IMG/VR virus record: IMGVR_UViG_3300046004_001992
Span: 1-37,134 of that record
DNA from: a virus
Strand: one strand, 5' to 3'
Length of the DNA: 37,134 nt
This document shows positions 15,809 through 23,995 of this stretch, piece after piece. The position numbers and the translations under genes are program-made. The notes below the pieces were generated by a model. The model saw nothing but the letters and a program-made list of their open reading frames with translations, ran no database searches and was not told the DNA's origin. How positions within the stretch are numbered: the first letter of the stretch is position 1; each line of letters opens with the position of its first letter.

Positions 15809-18800
15809 ATGGCAAAAACTAACATCTACATAGACGGTGCGCAAGCTGGAAACAGTTTAAAACAACTGAAAAAAGAATACAATGAAGTAAATCGCGCAAT
15901 CAAGGAAATGAAACGTGATTCTGATGATTATCGTGAATCTGTTAAGAAATTGGGCGATTTAAAAGCCGCAATGAATAAGCATCAATCCGATATCAAGGCT
16001 GTTTCTCAATCCTATGAACAAGCTGGTAAAACGATGAAGGAAATGCCAGCCATTCAAAAACAAAATGCGAGCGGTTGGAAATCTATTGCATCCAATGCGC
16101 TTCCTTTCGTTGGCGTTGCTGGATTGATTTCTGTTGGCGTTCAAGGAATAACTGCTGCCATTGGTTCCTGGTACCGCAATAACAAGGAAATGGAAAAAAG
16201 CCTTTCTTCCTTAAAATCGCTTACTGGCGCATCGGCGTCTGATCTTGAATTTTACAAAGAAACGGCAAAAGAAATGGGAAGAACAACAACTCTTTCCGCA
16301 ATTCAAGCTGTTGAAGCTTTCAAATTGATTGGTTCGGCACGTCCTGATTTATTGAAAGATCGCGAGGCATTAGCACGAGTTACGCACGAAGCTGTAATTT
16401 TAGCTGAAGCGGCAAACATGGAACTTGCACCAGCGGCACAGGCTTTGGCTTCTTCCATGAATCAATTTAACCTTGGTGCGGATCAATCAAAACGAATCAT
16501 TAACACCTTGGCGGCTGGTTCGGTTGAAGGTGCTGCCGAAATTGAAGATTTGACCGCTTCTATTGATAGATTTGGAACGGTTGCAAGCGCAAACAACGTA
16601 ACAATTGAAGAATCTGTTGCGCTTACTGAATTGCTTTCTGAAAAAAATCTGAAAGGTGCTGAAGCTGGTACCCAATTAAGAAACGTATTGTTGGCAATGT
16701 CAACAGCAAGCGCATTGGATGATAAAGCTGTGAAAGAGTTGGAGAAATTTGGCGTAAACGTGGAAATGGTGATGGATAAAACAGTGCCATTCAATGAGCG
16801 CTTGCAAGAAATGAGTAAAATTTCAGGTGATCAAACAGCGTTGTTGCGTGTTTTTGGAAAGGAAAATATTGTTGTTGGCCAGACTCTTTTGCAAAATGTT
16901 GACCACTTTGAGAAATTAACAACAGCAGTAACAGGAACAAACACAGCCTACGTTCAAGCCAAAATAAACAATGATAACTTGGATGGCGATTTGAAGAAAT
17001 TATCTTCTGCTTGGGAAGGTTTGACACTTTCAACTTCAGCAGCGCAATCACCAATGAGAGGCGTTGTGCAAATTGGTACCGAAATGTTGAATTGGATTTC
17101 AGATGTTATTGGCTTATTGACTGAATGGGATGAATTGAAATTTGAAGAAGTGTTGCTGGATTTTGGAAAATATTTGACGTATATAAATCCGTTGATGTTT
17201 GTTTTCGGTGATTCCTTGCGCGAAGCCATTGACGAACAACAGCGAATGAACCGATTGACACAAGAAGTTGTGGATGGAATGAAAACCCAAGCGGATGAAG
17301 CGGCAACATTAACAATGGCTTTGGATGCGAACAATAAAGCCTTGAAGGATAAAAATCTAACAGATATTGAAGCGAAGAAAATTCAAGATGAAAACGCATT
17401 GATAATTGATAAGCTAAACACAAAATATCCTGAATTAACCAAAAATTATGATTTGCAAAACGCATCGGGGCAAACGCTTTCTAAGTTGCAAAAGGAAATC
17501 ACAGCGAATTTGTTGAATCAATCTATTGCAGCAGTTCAAGCAACAGAAGCGGAAAGGCTATTGGCTGAAATGGTGCAACAATCGATGGCAATTGCAGAAC
17601 AGCGCGCAACAGAACAAAACCGCTGGGGCTTAACCAATTTTGTAGCGGATGTGTTCACAGATGATGCGGCCGATTTGGAAGAACAATTGCAAAAATCACA
17701 AGCGCAATTGGAGAATTTACCAAACACAATGAAAGATGTTTCCGCACGCATCAAAGGTTTGAATTTGAATTTCGGGCAGGCATTTGCCACACAAACACAG
17801 CTGATGGAAGAATCGGTGCGCAAAATAAATAACTTAAAAGTGAATGCGCAATTGTTCAAAGGTTCGTGGATGGAAGATGTTTTCAAAGGGCAAATGAATT
17901 CTGAAGAACAGATTTTGAAGGTTTTGAAAGCCCAATCTGAAGAAGAAAAAAAGAAATATATTGAAAACAAGAAACAGGAAGAACAAAAAGCAGCAGCGGA
18001 AAAAGCGGCAGCCGATGCCACTGAAAAAGCCAAAGCAAAAGCGGAATCAGCACGCCAAGAATTTGAGAATCTGAAAAAAACATTGGATTCAATTATTGAA
18101 TCTTCTTCTAAATTCAAGATTGATTTTGCATTGGAAAAACGCTTGGCAGAATTTACGGATGAATTTGCCAAAGAAATGTTTGTTTTTGAAAATGGGATTA
18201 AATCCAAGTATCAAAAAGAAATTGATTCTGCGCGCGAATTATCCAAGCAAAAAGGGAAAATTGGCGAAGATGCTGCTAAGGAATTGGCATCGCTTGAAAC
18301 GTTGCAAGCTGAAGAATTAGAGTTTGGAAAAGATAACATTCGCAAAAAGTGGCGCGCAAAAGGTGAACAGGAAATGGCAGAATTCCAAGCCAACCAAACA
18401 GCCCAACAACTCGCACAAGCTGAAAGCTACGAACAAGCTTTGATGGATATTAAAGTGGCGCGAGCGTATGCAGCAGCACAAGCTGTAAAAGATGGCGACA
18501 TCAAGGCACAGCAAGAAGCGAATGAGCAATTGAACGCCATATTGATTGAACAGTTGGAATTTGAAGCTAAATTAAAAGCTGAAGCACTTAAAAAACAATT
18601 GAAAGATGGCGAAATCAATCAAGCGGAATTTGACGCAAGAAAATTGGAAAATGAAACTGTTTTAGCTGAACAGATTTCACAGATTCACACCAACACGCAA
18701 GAAGAGTTAATGCAAATGTTTGAAGATCGTTTTTCAGAAATTGCGAATAACATTTCGCGTGTGGTTGATACAATGGAACAAATCGCCAATGCTTATTTCA

Positions 18801-19531
18801 AGGTGCAATTAACAAACATTGAAAATGAAAAGAATCAAGCATTAAAAGCAGAACAAGAGCGATTGGATAAAGGCTTGATTTCGCGTGAACAATTTGAGTT
18901 TCGCAAGCAAGAACTGGAAGATGCCACCAATAAAAAGAAACTTGAAATTGAACGCCAACAGGCAGAACGCGCAAAAATGTTCGCAATGTTTGAAGCGGCA
19001 ATCAATACAGCTGTTTCCGCATCCAAGGTTTTGGCAAATCCGTTATTATTAGCTTTGACTTTGGCGGCTGGAGCTGCGCAACAATTAATGATTGCTTCAG
19101 AACCTTTGCCACAATTCATTGATGGTGGTTTTAGAAATATTGTTGGCGCAAACGATGGCAAAACTTACAATGCACAAAAAGTTTCGCCACTCAAAGGTGG
19201 AATGACACCAAACACACCATCTTATGCGCTGTTTTCAGAATCGGGTCCAGAATACTTTGTGCCAAACAATTTATTGAAAGATGTTCGCGTGGCAAATATG
19301 GTGAATGCAATTGAAGCTATCAGAACCAATCAGCAAGGCGCACCAGGAATGATAAATTCAATTGCATCTGGTGGAATGAGCGATGAAAGAATTATTGCGT
19401 TGTTAAATGCAAATTTGGTGGCAATTACAGCCTTGAATCAAAAGATTCCTAATATGGGCGTAAAAATTGGCGATAAACAGATTGATGATATTTCCACGCG
19501 AAGCAATGAATTGAATAGTTTCAAGGCATAA
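15809..19531 (+). CDS. Tail tape measure protein (TP901-type)
   Basis: A 1240-residue protein that sets tail length and is ejected with the DNA. Residues 1-70 form a charged helical start. Residues about 88-115 are hydrophobic (LPFVGVAGLISVGVQGITAAIG). Residues about 130-400 match the TP901 family core (LKSLTGASASDLEFYKETAKEMG, then LAEAANMELAPAAQALASSM-like and GTQLRNVLLAMST). Long Ala/Glu/Lys coiled coils follow (about 690-1060), then a hydrophobic patch (ALTLAAGAAQQLMIA) and a Gly-rich C-terminus. Length predicts a tail of about 185 nm if 0.15 nm per residue applies. It is transcribed against all neighbouring tail genes. Confidence 0.92.
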   Translation: MAKTNIYIDGAQAGNSLKQLKKEYNEVNRAIKEMKRDSDDYRESVKKLGDLKAAMNKHQSDIKAVSQSYEQAGKTMKEMPAIQKQNASGWKSIASNALPFVGVAGLISVGVQGITAAIGSWYRNNKEMEKSLSSLKSLTGASASDLEFYKETAKEMGRTTTLSAIQAVEAFKLIGSARPDLLKDREALARVTHEAVILAEAANMELAPAAQALASSMNQFNLGADQSKRIINTLAAGSVEGAAEIEDLTASIDRFGTVASANNVTIEESVALTELLSEKNLKGAEAGTQLRNVLLAMSTASALDDKAVKELEKFGVNVEMVMDKTVPFNERLQEMSKISGDQTALLRVFGKENIVVGQTLLQNVDHFEKLTTAVTGTNTAYVQAKINNDNLDGDLKKLSSAWEGLTLSTSAAQSPMRGVVQIGTEMLNWISDVIGLLTEWDELKFEEVLLDFGKYLTYINPLMFVFGDSLREAIDEQQRMNRLTQEVVDGMKTQADEAATLTMALDANNKALKDKNLTDIEAKKIQDENALIIDKLNTKYPELTKNYDLQNASGQTLSKLQKEITANLLNQSIAAVQATEAERLLAEMVQQSMAIAEQRATEQNRWGLTNFVADVFTDDAADLEEQLQKSQAQLENLPNTMKDVSARIKGLNLNFGQAFATQTQLMEESVRKINNLKVNAQLFKGSWMEDVFKGQMNSEEQILKVLKAQSEEEKKKYIENKKQEEQKAAAEKAAADATEKAKAKAESARQEFENLKKTLDSIIESSSKFKIDFALEKRLAEFTDEFAKEMFVFENGIKSKYQKEIDSARELSKQKGKIGEDAAKELASLETLQAEELEFGKDNIRKKWRAKGEQEMAEFQANQTAQQLAQAESYEQALMDIKVARAYAAAQAVKDGDIKAQQEANEQLNAILIEQLEFEAKLKAEALKKQLKDGEINQAEFDARKLENETVLAEQISQIHTNTQEELMQMFEDRFSEIANNISRVVDTMEQIANAYFKVQLTNIENEKNQALKAEQERLDKGLISREQFEFRKQELEDATNKKKLEIERQQAERAKMFAMFEAAINTAVSASKVLANPLLLALTLAAGAAQQLMIASEPLPQFIDGGFRNIVGANDGKTYNAQKVSPLKGGMTPNTPSYALFSESGPEYFVPNNLLKDVRVANMVNAIEAIRTNQQGAPGMINSIASGGMSDERIIALLNANLVAITALNQKIPNMGVKIGDKQIDDISTRSNELNSFKA

Positions 19532-19558
19532 AAAAAGCCACTTGTTAGGTGGCTTTTG
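19532..19558. terminator. Bidirectional terminator between convergent units
   Basis: AAAAGCCAC and GTGGCTTTT form a 9-bp stem around TTGTTAG, with A-run and T-run flanks. It overlaps the tape-measure stop codon region and lies 4 bp from the stop of the minus-strand gene at 19562, ending both converging units. Confidence 0.88.
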
Positions 19559-19561
19559 GGT

Positions 19562-19807
19562 TTATTCCAATTGCTTTTGCTGTGAAATATCCTTGAACAA
19601 TTCACTGTTTGAAGTCATTTGCCCAGTTGCTTTCAGAAAGTCACATTCAACTTTTGCTGAATTTACTAAAACCGCACCAATTGAAGCGATTTGTTTTGCT
19701 GTGATGCTTTCATTGTAGCGTTGTTCTGGAGTTAATGATTCATCATTTAATCTTTCCAATGCTACAAACATATGATCTCTTAAATCACTCATTTTGTTTC
19801 TTGCCAT
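19562..19807 (-). CDS. Small hypothetical protein at the end of the early unit
   Basis: An 81-residue protein whose pattern SDLRDHMFVALERLND followed by KQIASIGAVLVNSAKVECDFLKATG is familiar from small genes of Bacteroidota phages and prophages that sit beside HNH-like genes. The function is unknown. I start at MARNKMSDL (19807); MSDLRDH (19792) is also possible and would leave only an 8-nt overlap with the upstream gene. It is all helical with no clear DNA-binding motif. It is the last gene before the convergent terminator. Confidence 0.7.
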   Translation of the reverse strand: MARNKMSDLRDHMFVALERLNDESLTPEQRYNESITAKQIASIGAVLVNSAKVECDFLKATGQMTSNSELFKDISQQKQLE

Positions 19808-20525
19808 AATCTTTGATTTTTTTATTGATTTTGTTAATAATGCTTTGAACTTCGCGAATTTCATCAGGATAGCTCAAATTTTTCTGTTTGTTTTTGATAG
19901 CCAATTCGCCATCTGTTAATAATTCCAAGTTTTCAATCACACAATTCAAAGGATTTCCATCTTTATAACACACATTCATTCCTGGTGCGATTTCGCCATA
20001 AGTTGTGAGCCACAAATAACGATTCAAGAAAACAAATTCATTTCCTACTTTAATCACTTTGAAACTGCGATTGTTATTTGACCAAATCTTGATGGTTCCT
20101 TCGCCTGTTACTCCTGTTTTCAACCAGCGTTTTTCATTGCAAATCTTAAACATTCCAAGTGATGTATTTCTGATATTGATTTCCTTTTTTTCCGCATCTG
20201 TTCTTTTCAGAAACAAATATCTTCGTTTTTTTTCAACTTGTTTCTTGCTCCAGCCTTTTTTCTTGTAGTATTTCTCATTGAAATAGATAGCAATTTCAGT
20301 ATCGCCTTTTGATTTGTAATTTTTGCGCAAATACTGAATTTGTTCTTCGTTCCAATATTCCATTTCCATACGCTTTAAACCCAACTGAAACAATTCATTC
20401 CTAACGCGTGTCAACTTCATTCCTAAAGCTTCAGCCAATTGTGGATTCGTCAATTTTGAATAGTTTTCACGCAAAAATTGATGTTGTTCTTCAGTAAATG
20501 TGATTTTATTCCAAGCTGTTCTCAT
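19785..20525 (-). CDS. HNH-like protein with two N-terminal HTH units, catalytic His missing
   Basis: A 246-residue protein. Residues 9-52 and 58-108 are two related helix-turn-helix units (TEEQHQFLRENYSKLTNPQL and NEEQIQYLRKNYKSKGDTEI), likely DNA-binding. Residues 167-204 have the shape of an HNH_3 homing-endonuclease domain: LNRYLWLTTYGEIAPGMNV, then KDGNPLNCVIENLELLT. However, the expected histidines are replaced by Asn168 and Tyr187, so nuclease activity is doubtful. Similar His-less forms exist in phages of this host group. It may be a DNA-binding regulator or a selfish-element remnant. Its ATG overlaps the stop of the 34-codon membrane gene as ATGA. Confidence 0.75.
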   Translation of the reverse strand: MRTAWNKITFTEEQHQFLRENYSKLTNPQLAEALGMKLTRVRNELFQLGLKRMEMEYWNEEQIQYLRKNYKSKGDTEIAIYFNEKYYKKKGWSKKQVEKKRRYLFLKRTDAEKKEINIRNTSLGMFKICNEKRWLKTGVTGEGTIKIWSNNNRSFKVIKVGNEFVFLNRYLWLTTYGEIAPGMNVCYKDGNPLNCVIENLELLTDGELAIKNKQKNLSYPDEIREVQSIINKINKKIKDYGKKQNE

Positions 20526-20626
20526 TTCAATAAATTCTTCGCTATTTCAATCACTAAAATCAAAATCATTCCAATCATTGAAAAGAAAACGCATTTTGCG
20601 TGGAAATTATAGTTTTTTGCTTTCAT
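20522..20626 (-). CDS. Tiny membrane protein (34 aa)
   Basis: A short gene hidden between larger ones. The ATG at 20626 opens a 34-codon frame: a basic start (MKAKNYNFHAK), then one hydrophobic helix (CVFFSMIGMILILVIEIA) and a basic end. It overlaps the upstream stop by 20 nt, and its TGA overlaps the next ATG (ATGA), typical of coupled translation in this operon. Single-span phage mini-proteins often act on the host membrane; the function here is unknown. Confidence 0.5.
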   Translation of the reverse strand: MKAKNYNFHAKCVFFSMIGMILILVIEIAKNLLK

Positions 20627-20951
20627 CTTGAATGGAATTAGATTTCAATTTTTCATTTTCATCCTTCATTCTCAACTGCCAATCAATCAATTCTTCTTCA
20701 GAATAGCCGATGCCTTTGAACACATCTGAAACAACTTTAGTGACCAAAATTTGCAAGTTGGTTGAAAATTCAATTGCTTCTACATCAGCATTTTTTAGAA
20801 TGTCAACATCTTGTTTTCTGATTTCTTCAATCAATTGATTTGAAAGCATTTTCACGCGCTTAAATTTTGGCATATCTTCCAACATATCAGCGAGCAAAGG
20901 CAGAAGCGAAGTTGCCACCACTGCCTTTTGTTCTGGCGTTAATTTATTCAT
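20607..20951 (-). CDS. Hypothetical helical protein (114 aa)
   Basis: Unknown function. Almost entirely helical, with a hydrophobic first helix (QKAVVATSLLPLLADMLEDM), a basic FKRVKML segment and an acidic, Lys-rich C-terminus (RMKDENEKLKSN) after EEELIDWQL. It overlaps the DUF4406-like gene upstream by 8 nt and the tiny membrane gene downstream by 20 nt. No motif for a catalytic or metal site was found. A regulatory or adaptor role is possible. Confidence 0.65.
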   Translation of the reverse strand: MNKLTPEQKAVVATSLLPLLADMLEDMPKFKRVKMLSNQLIEEIRKQDVDILKNADVEAIEFSTNLQILVTKVVSDVFKGIGYSEEELIDWQLRMKDENEKLKSNSIQDESKKL

Positions 20952-21249
20952 CGTCAGAAATTAATTCGTAAATAATTTTGAAATCTAAGCTTTGCGCCAG
21001 TTCTTTTTCTATGAATGCGCCTTGGCTATTGGTCCAGCCTTCAATCATATAAATTCCTTGGCATTCCATTAATGCTTTTATATCCTCGCGCATAAAGGCA
21101 TTCCAAGATTTATCGTGTTCGTGTGGCAAATCCATTGGTGAAATAGGTTCGTAGCATTTGTTCATTTCAAGCAATGTTTGTTTTGCCTTTTCAAATTGCG
21201 CCTTGGCATTTGGGTTGTTGGTGATAGCACCGGAGATGTAGATTTTCAT
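20944..21249 (-). CDS. DUF4406-type nucleoside 2-deoxyribosyltransferase-like protein
   Basis: A 101-residue protein with the DUF4406 signature: MKIYISGAITNNPNAKAQF at the start, then YEPISPMDLPHEHDKSW, WNAFMREDIKALMECQGIYM and WTNSQGAFIEKELAQSL. These correspond to the Rossmann-like fold of nucleoside 2-deoxyribosyltransferases, with the Glu in GAFIEKELA at the place of the usual nucleophile. Such proteins are common in phages and are thought to act in nucleotide salvage or modification, but this short form has no proven activity. The leader contains a 26-bp repeat also found at 29036-29061. Confidence 0.8.
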   Translation of the reverse strand: MKIYISGAITNNPNAKAQFEKAKQTLLEMNKCYEPISPMDLPHEHDKSWNAFMREDIKALMECQGIYMIEGWTNSQGAFIEKELAQSLDFKIIYELISDDE

Positions 21250-21259
21250 TTTAATGTTG

Positions 21260-21285
21260 AATTTTTAATGGTTAATGATTAATTA
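21260..21285. repeat. 26-bp exact repeat, copy 1 (leader of the DUF4406 gene)
   Basis: Identical over 26 bp to 29036-29061. On the minus strand it begins at or next to the stop codon of the upstream gene (21279) and ends about 11 nt before the ATG at 21249. The other copy has the same arrangement, suggesting a duplicated translation leader or site. Confidence 0.8.
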
Positions 21286-21794
21286 GAAACCTGTTGAAAC
21301 TGTTTTCTTAAATGGTCTAAATTCACAACAATTGCACTTGAATTTTTATTCAATTTTGGTAAATGTTTATATGCTTCAGGAAACACTTCACTAACACGAT
21401 TGTATGTTTTTAAAGTGTTATATAATGCTACTTCTATTTCCTTTTTTAAGTCTTTAATCTCTTTTTTTAATGTTTCTATTTCATTAAATTCTTTCAATAA
21501 TGATTTAGCACCCATTTCTTCAGTTATTTGCAAACTATTATTTCCAGTATATGGAAATTCTTTTACCCAAACGGTATCATTATTAAATCCAACTCCGTAC
21601 AAATTAATATAGGTAGATCTATTAATATAGTTAGGATGTTTTTCAAATGTGTGCATTACTGCTTCTGGAATTGCTTTTATTTTAAGATTTCTAATCTTTT
21701 CTCCAAAAACATCTTTCATTTTTGTTAGTTGTAATTCTTTTTTTTCAGTCATTAATTTAGCTGTTCTTTCAGCTACATCTCTCGAAATTCTCAT
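21279..21794 (-). CDS. Hypothetical protein, possibly Nmad5-like
   Basis: A 171-residue protein. The N-terminus MRISRDVAERTAKLMTEKKE and the C-terminal RVSEVFPEAYKHLPKL recall phage proteins annotated as nucleotide-modification-associated domain 5, in which a similar PEA..LP motif occurs; I judge this match weak. The centre contains HPNYINRSTYINLYGVGFN, and the region about 100-125 is a coiled coil (ETLKKEIKDLKKEIE). It sits in the early unit between the DUF4406-like and DnaA-like genes, which fits a nucleotide or DNA-modification context. Confidence 0.55.
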   Translation of the reverse strand: MRISRDVAERTAKLMTEKKELQLTKMKDVFGEKIRNLKIKAIPEAVMHTFEKHPNYINRSTYINLYGVGFNNDTVWVKEFPYTGNNSLQITEEMGAKSLLKEFNEIETLKKEIKDLKKEIEVALYNTLKTYNRVSEVFPEAYKHLPKLNKNSSAIVVNLDHLRKQFQQVSN

Positions 21795-21817
21795 TTTATC
21801 TATTTTTTAGGGGTTAC

Positions 21818-22345
21818 TTAATTACAATCGTTTTCTGATAATTCAACAGGATAATATTTTGAGTATTTTTTTAATAAACTCAAATCATTCATAAAGCTGG
21901 CGCGAATTTTATGTTTTTCAATCGCTTTCCAAATCCTTTTGCGTGGATCAATGCGCTTTTTTCTTCTGGCAATGATTGTGGAAGGGCGCACAATGTATTT
22001 TGGTAATCGCTTTGGCTTGGTTCGTGAATGAGCTGCAACAATTCTAATATTTAGCATTAACATTTCACTCCAACCAATCATTGCTTGATCTACTTTTTCA
22101 AGAACATTTGCAACATTTGTGCGATCTCTTCCAAAGTATTCAGCAGCTTCGCCTTCTTTCTTTCCGCAAAGTAAGTTCCAAAGAATGCCAGTAAATCGCC
22201 ACATCACCACAAATGGCAATCTGTTTGGTTGTTTCAGTTCTACCAATGATAAAGGGCAAACCTCGTGGAAATCTTGAATGTCGTAGAAATCGCAATCAAT
22301 TTTTCGCTTGATTTTGTTTAGGGCAACTAAGTGTTTATTCTTCAT
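21818..22345 (-). CDS. DnaA domain IV-like DNA-binding protein
   Basis: A 175-residue protein. Residues 48-92 read like DnaA domain IV, the HTH that binds DnaA boxes: a basic helix (MWRFTGILWNLLCGKKEGEA), then AAEYFGRDRTNVANVLEKV, matching the usual pattern in which GRD-H/R-T-x-V precedes the recognition helix. There is no ATPase domain. Residues 105-150 are strongly basic (SRTKPKRLPK, RRKKRIDPRKR), suggesting further DNA contacts. I start at 22345 (MKNKHLVALN), 11 nt inside the upstream gene. A likely role is replication initiator, origin binding, or interference with host DnaA. Similar HTHs occur in phage replication and regulatory proteins. Confidence 0.65.
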   Translation of the reverse strand: MKNKHLVALNKIKRKIDCDFYDIQDFHEVCPLSLVELKQPNRLPFVVMWRFTGILWNLLCGKKEGEAAEYFGRDRTNVANVLEKVDQAMIGWSEMLMLNIRIVAAHSRTKPKRLPKYIVRPSTIIARRKKRIDPRKRIWKAIEKHKIRASFMNDLSLLKKYSKYYPVELSENDCN

Positions 22346-22793
22346 CCTGTAAACATTCAAACGTTGCCAAATATTCTTCAATTGCTGTGATGCTTTCAAT
22401 GCTTTTATTTTCAGCAACATCCATCAGCAATTGCGCTTGTTTTGTGAATGTTTTGAAATTTTCAGAAGTCAAATCTTTCAATTCTTTGATTAGATCTTCA
22501 TTTGTTATTGAAATGGCTGGTGCTTTGCCGTTGTACACTTCAATCAGTTCACGGATAGCGTTTCTTAATACTGAAAAGTTTTTAACTGTATTATTGAACA
22601 GTTCATCACTTTGTCGCTTATTTTCAAGCAATCTTAAATTATCCTCGCTTTTTACTTTCAAATACAGTTTTAGTGCTTCAATTTCAGATTTCAAAATTTC
22701 AACTTGGTGAAACTGATTTTTTTCTCCTTTTTTTTGCGCTTTTTCAATCGCTTCTTCCCAAGTCTTATGGGAAACAACTTTAAATCCTAACAT
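22335..22793 (-). CDS. Hypothetical coiled-coil protein (152 aa)
   Basis: Unknown function. The protein is helical throughout: a short start (MLGFKVVSHKTWEEAIEKAQ) and then long heptad-rich coiled coils (VEILKSEIEALKLYLKVKSE, and a second region about 100-150). It probably dimerises. It overlaps the DnaA-like gene by 11 nt, so the two may be co-translated and possibly act together. No catalytic motif was seen. Its leader AAAATTAAAACTATG is nearly the same as that of the endolysin gene. Confidence 0.65.
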   Translation of the reverse strand: MLGFKVVSHKTWEEAIEKAQKKGEKNQFHQVEILKSEIEALKLYLKVKSEDNLRLLENKRQSDELFNNTVKNFSVLRNAIRELIEVYNGKAPAISITNEDLIKELKDLTSENFKTFTKQAQLLMDVAENKSIESITAIEEYLATFECLQDEE

Positions 22794-22797
22794 AGTT

Positions 22798-22953
22798 TTA
22801 ATTTTTAAATGAGTACTCGTTTAATTCTTTGATTGCTTTGCGAATTTCAGGTTCTTTGTGTGCTGAAATATCAATGGTAATTCGCTTTTTATTTACCATA
22901 AATCTTTTGGGTCCTGAATTGGGGCGTTTGCCACCTCGGTTTTCAGTTTTCAT
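22798..22953 (-). CDS. Small basic GGKRPNSG protein (51 aa)
   Basis: A 51-codon gene between the ASCH-like gene and the coiled-coil gene. Its ATG overlaps the upstream TGA (ATGA) and its TAA lies 4 bp before the next ATG. The N-terminus RGGKRPNSGPKR is a form of the basic GGxRPGAGRP-type motif found at the start of many small phage DNA-binding proteins. The rest (VNKKRITIDISAHKEPEIRK) resembles a ribbon-helix-helix-like strand and helix. A small DNA-binding regulator is likely but unproven. Confidence 0.6.
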   Translation of the reverse strand: MKTENRGGKRPNSGPKRFMVNKKRITIDISAHKEPEIRKAIKELNEYSFKN

Positions 22954-23636
22954 ACTTCTGAAGGTTTTTCGATGCGCTCAAATTCAATTACCCATACCCA
23001 GGGGTTATCATCCCAAGAATTAATTCCATGAATACTTGACCACAATGATTGAAAAGAACTTACAGAAGAACGCCAATTATCTTTCACATTAGCATAATCT
23101 TTATATCTATATTCAGAAAACAAATCGCTCCACCAAAATTCAATTCCTTCTGAAATAGCATCACCTGAATCAATATCTTGCAATCTTTGAACTCTTACAT
23201 CTGTAATTTTCAACCAAATACGCGCTGCATCTTTTGGCATAAAAATAGAAGGCTTCCATTTTACAAAATCAGTATCAATAATTCTCATTTCAGTTGCAGC
23301 TTTGAAAACAAAAACTCCAGTATTTGGATTTTTAAAGAAAGTTTCACGAACCCAAAGCACATCGCCGTGTTTTCCATAAGGAGAATAAACACAATGTGAT
23401 TCTATTGGTTTTGTAGTAGTATTCACAAATTCATCTTGCCATTGTGCCCATTCAGCATAAAGAACAGGGTTTTCCATTGAACCTTTTTCAACGCCTCGGT
23501 CATAATCGAAACAAGGATCTTCATCAATGTTTTCAAGTGGTGGTTGTGGCTTCACAATCCTTCTTGTTTGCGTTTTTCTTCCTTCCAAAATAGCTTGAAC
23601 CATTGGAGTAGAAAATAATATTGGTCTGCTTTTCAT
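22950..23636 (-). CDS. ASCH/PUA-like domain protein
   Basis: A 228-residue member of a phage family recognisable from its start RPILFSTPMVQAILEGRKTQ followed by TRRIV, from CVYSPYGKHGDVLWVRETF in the middle, and from DAARIWLKITDVRVQRLQDI towards the end. These are hallmarks of ASCH-type (PUA superfamily) proteins, which bind RNA or modified nucleotides. Bacteriophage members lack a defined function. It is encoded in the early unit, with 4-nt and 2-bp junctions to its neighbours. The C-terminus (WDDNPWVWVIEFERIE) is the usual closing strand. Confidence 0.8.
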   Translation of the reverse strand: MKSRPILFSTPMVQAILEGRKTQTRRIVKPQPPLENIDEDPCFDYDRGVEKGSMENPVLYAEWAQWQDEFVNTTTKPIESHCVYSPYGKHGDVLWVRETFFKNPNTGVFVFKAATEMRIIDTDFVKWKPSIFMPKDAARIWLKITDVRVQRLQDIDSGDAISEGIEFWWSDLFSEYRYKDYANVKDNWRSSVSSFQSLWSSIHGINSWDDNPWVWVIEFERIEKPSEV

Positions 23637-23638
23637 AA

Positions 23639-23995
23639 TTAAAAATTTTCAAGTGGTTGATTTCCCCATTCTTCCAATAAAGCCTTGACTTCATTGATGG
23701 TTGTCGTTGCTTTTACTTTTTTGAGTTTTTCACTAATAGTACCAAGCAACGCATTTTGATAGTTCCAGCTTTCTTTCAATCTTGGATAAAGATCAATTAC
23801 TCCAGTATGCTTTGAAATTAATAGTTCCAATTTATGTTTTGCTTGCGGATTCCAAGTTGAATTATCAGCAGTTATTTCCGCTATTAAATTATACTTTTCT
23901 TTAGATGCTGTTTTAATCATATTAATTTCAAATTGATTTTGTGGAATTAAAATGATTTTCGTTTCATTTTCTTCGATTGTAACTTTAGATCTCAT
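23639..23995 (-). CDS. Hypothetical protein (118 aa)
   Basis: Unknown function. The N-terminal half is beta-prone (VTIEENETKIILIPQNQFEI), the middle has AEITADNSTWNPQAKHKLEL, and the C-terminal part is helical (SEKLKKVKATTTINEVKALL). It begins 11 nt inside the upstream gene and ends 2 bp before the ASCH-like gene, clearly part of the same early unit. No motif recognised. Confidence 0.65.
   Translation of the reverse strand: MRSKVTIEENETKIILIPQNQFEINMIKTASKEKYNLIAEITADNSTWNPQAKHKLELLISKHTGVIDLYPRLKESWNYQNALLGTISEKLKKVKATTTINEVKALLEEWGNQPLENF

Noticed and set aside
17536-18207. A 223-codon open frame antisense to the tape measure gene
   Set aside because: Its Ser/Phe/Ala-rich composition is what the opposite strand of Glu/Lys/Gln-rich coiled-coil codons produces; it has no leader and lies wholly inside a well supported gene.
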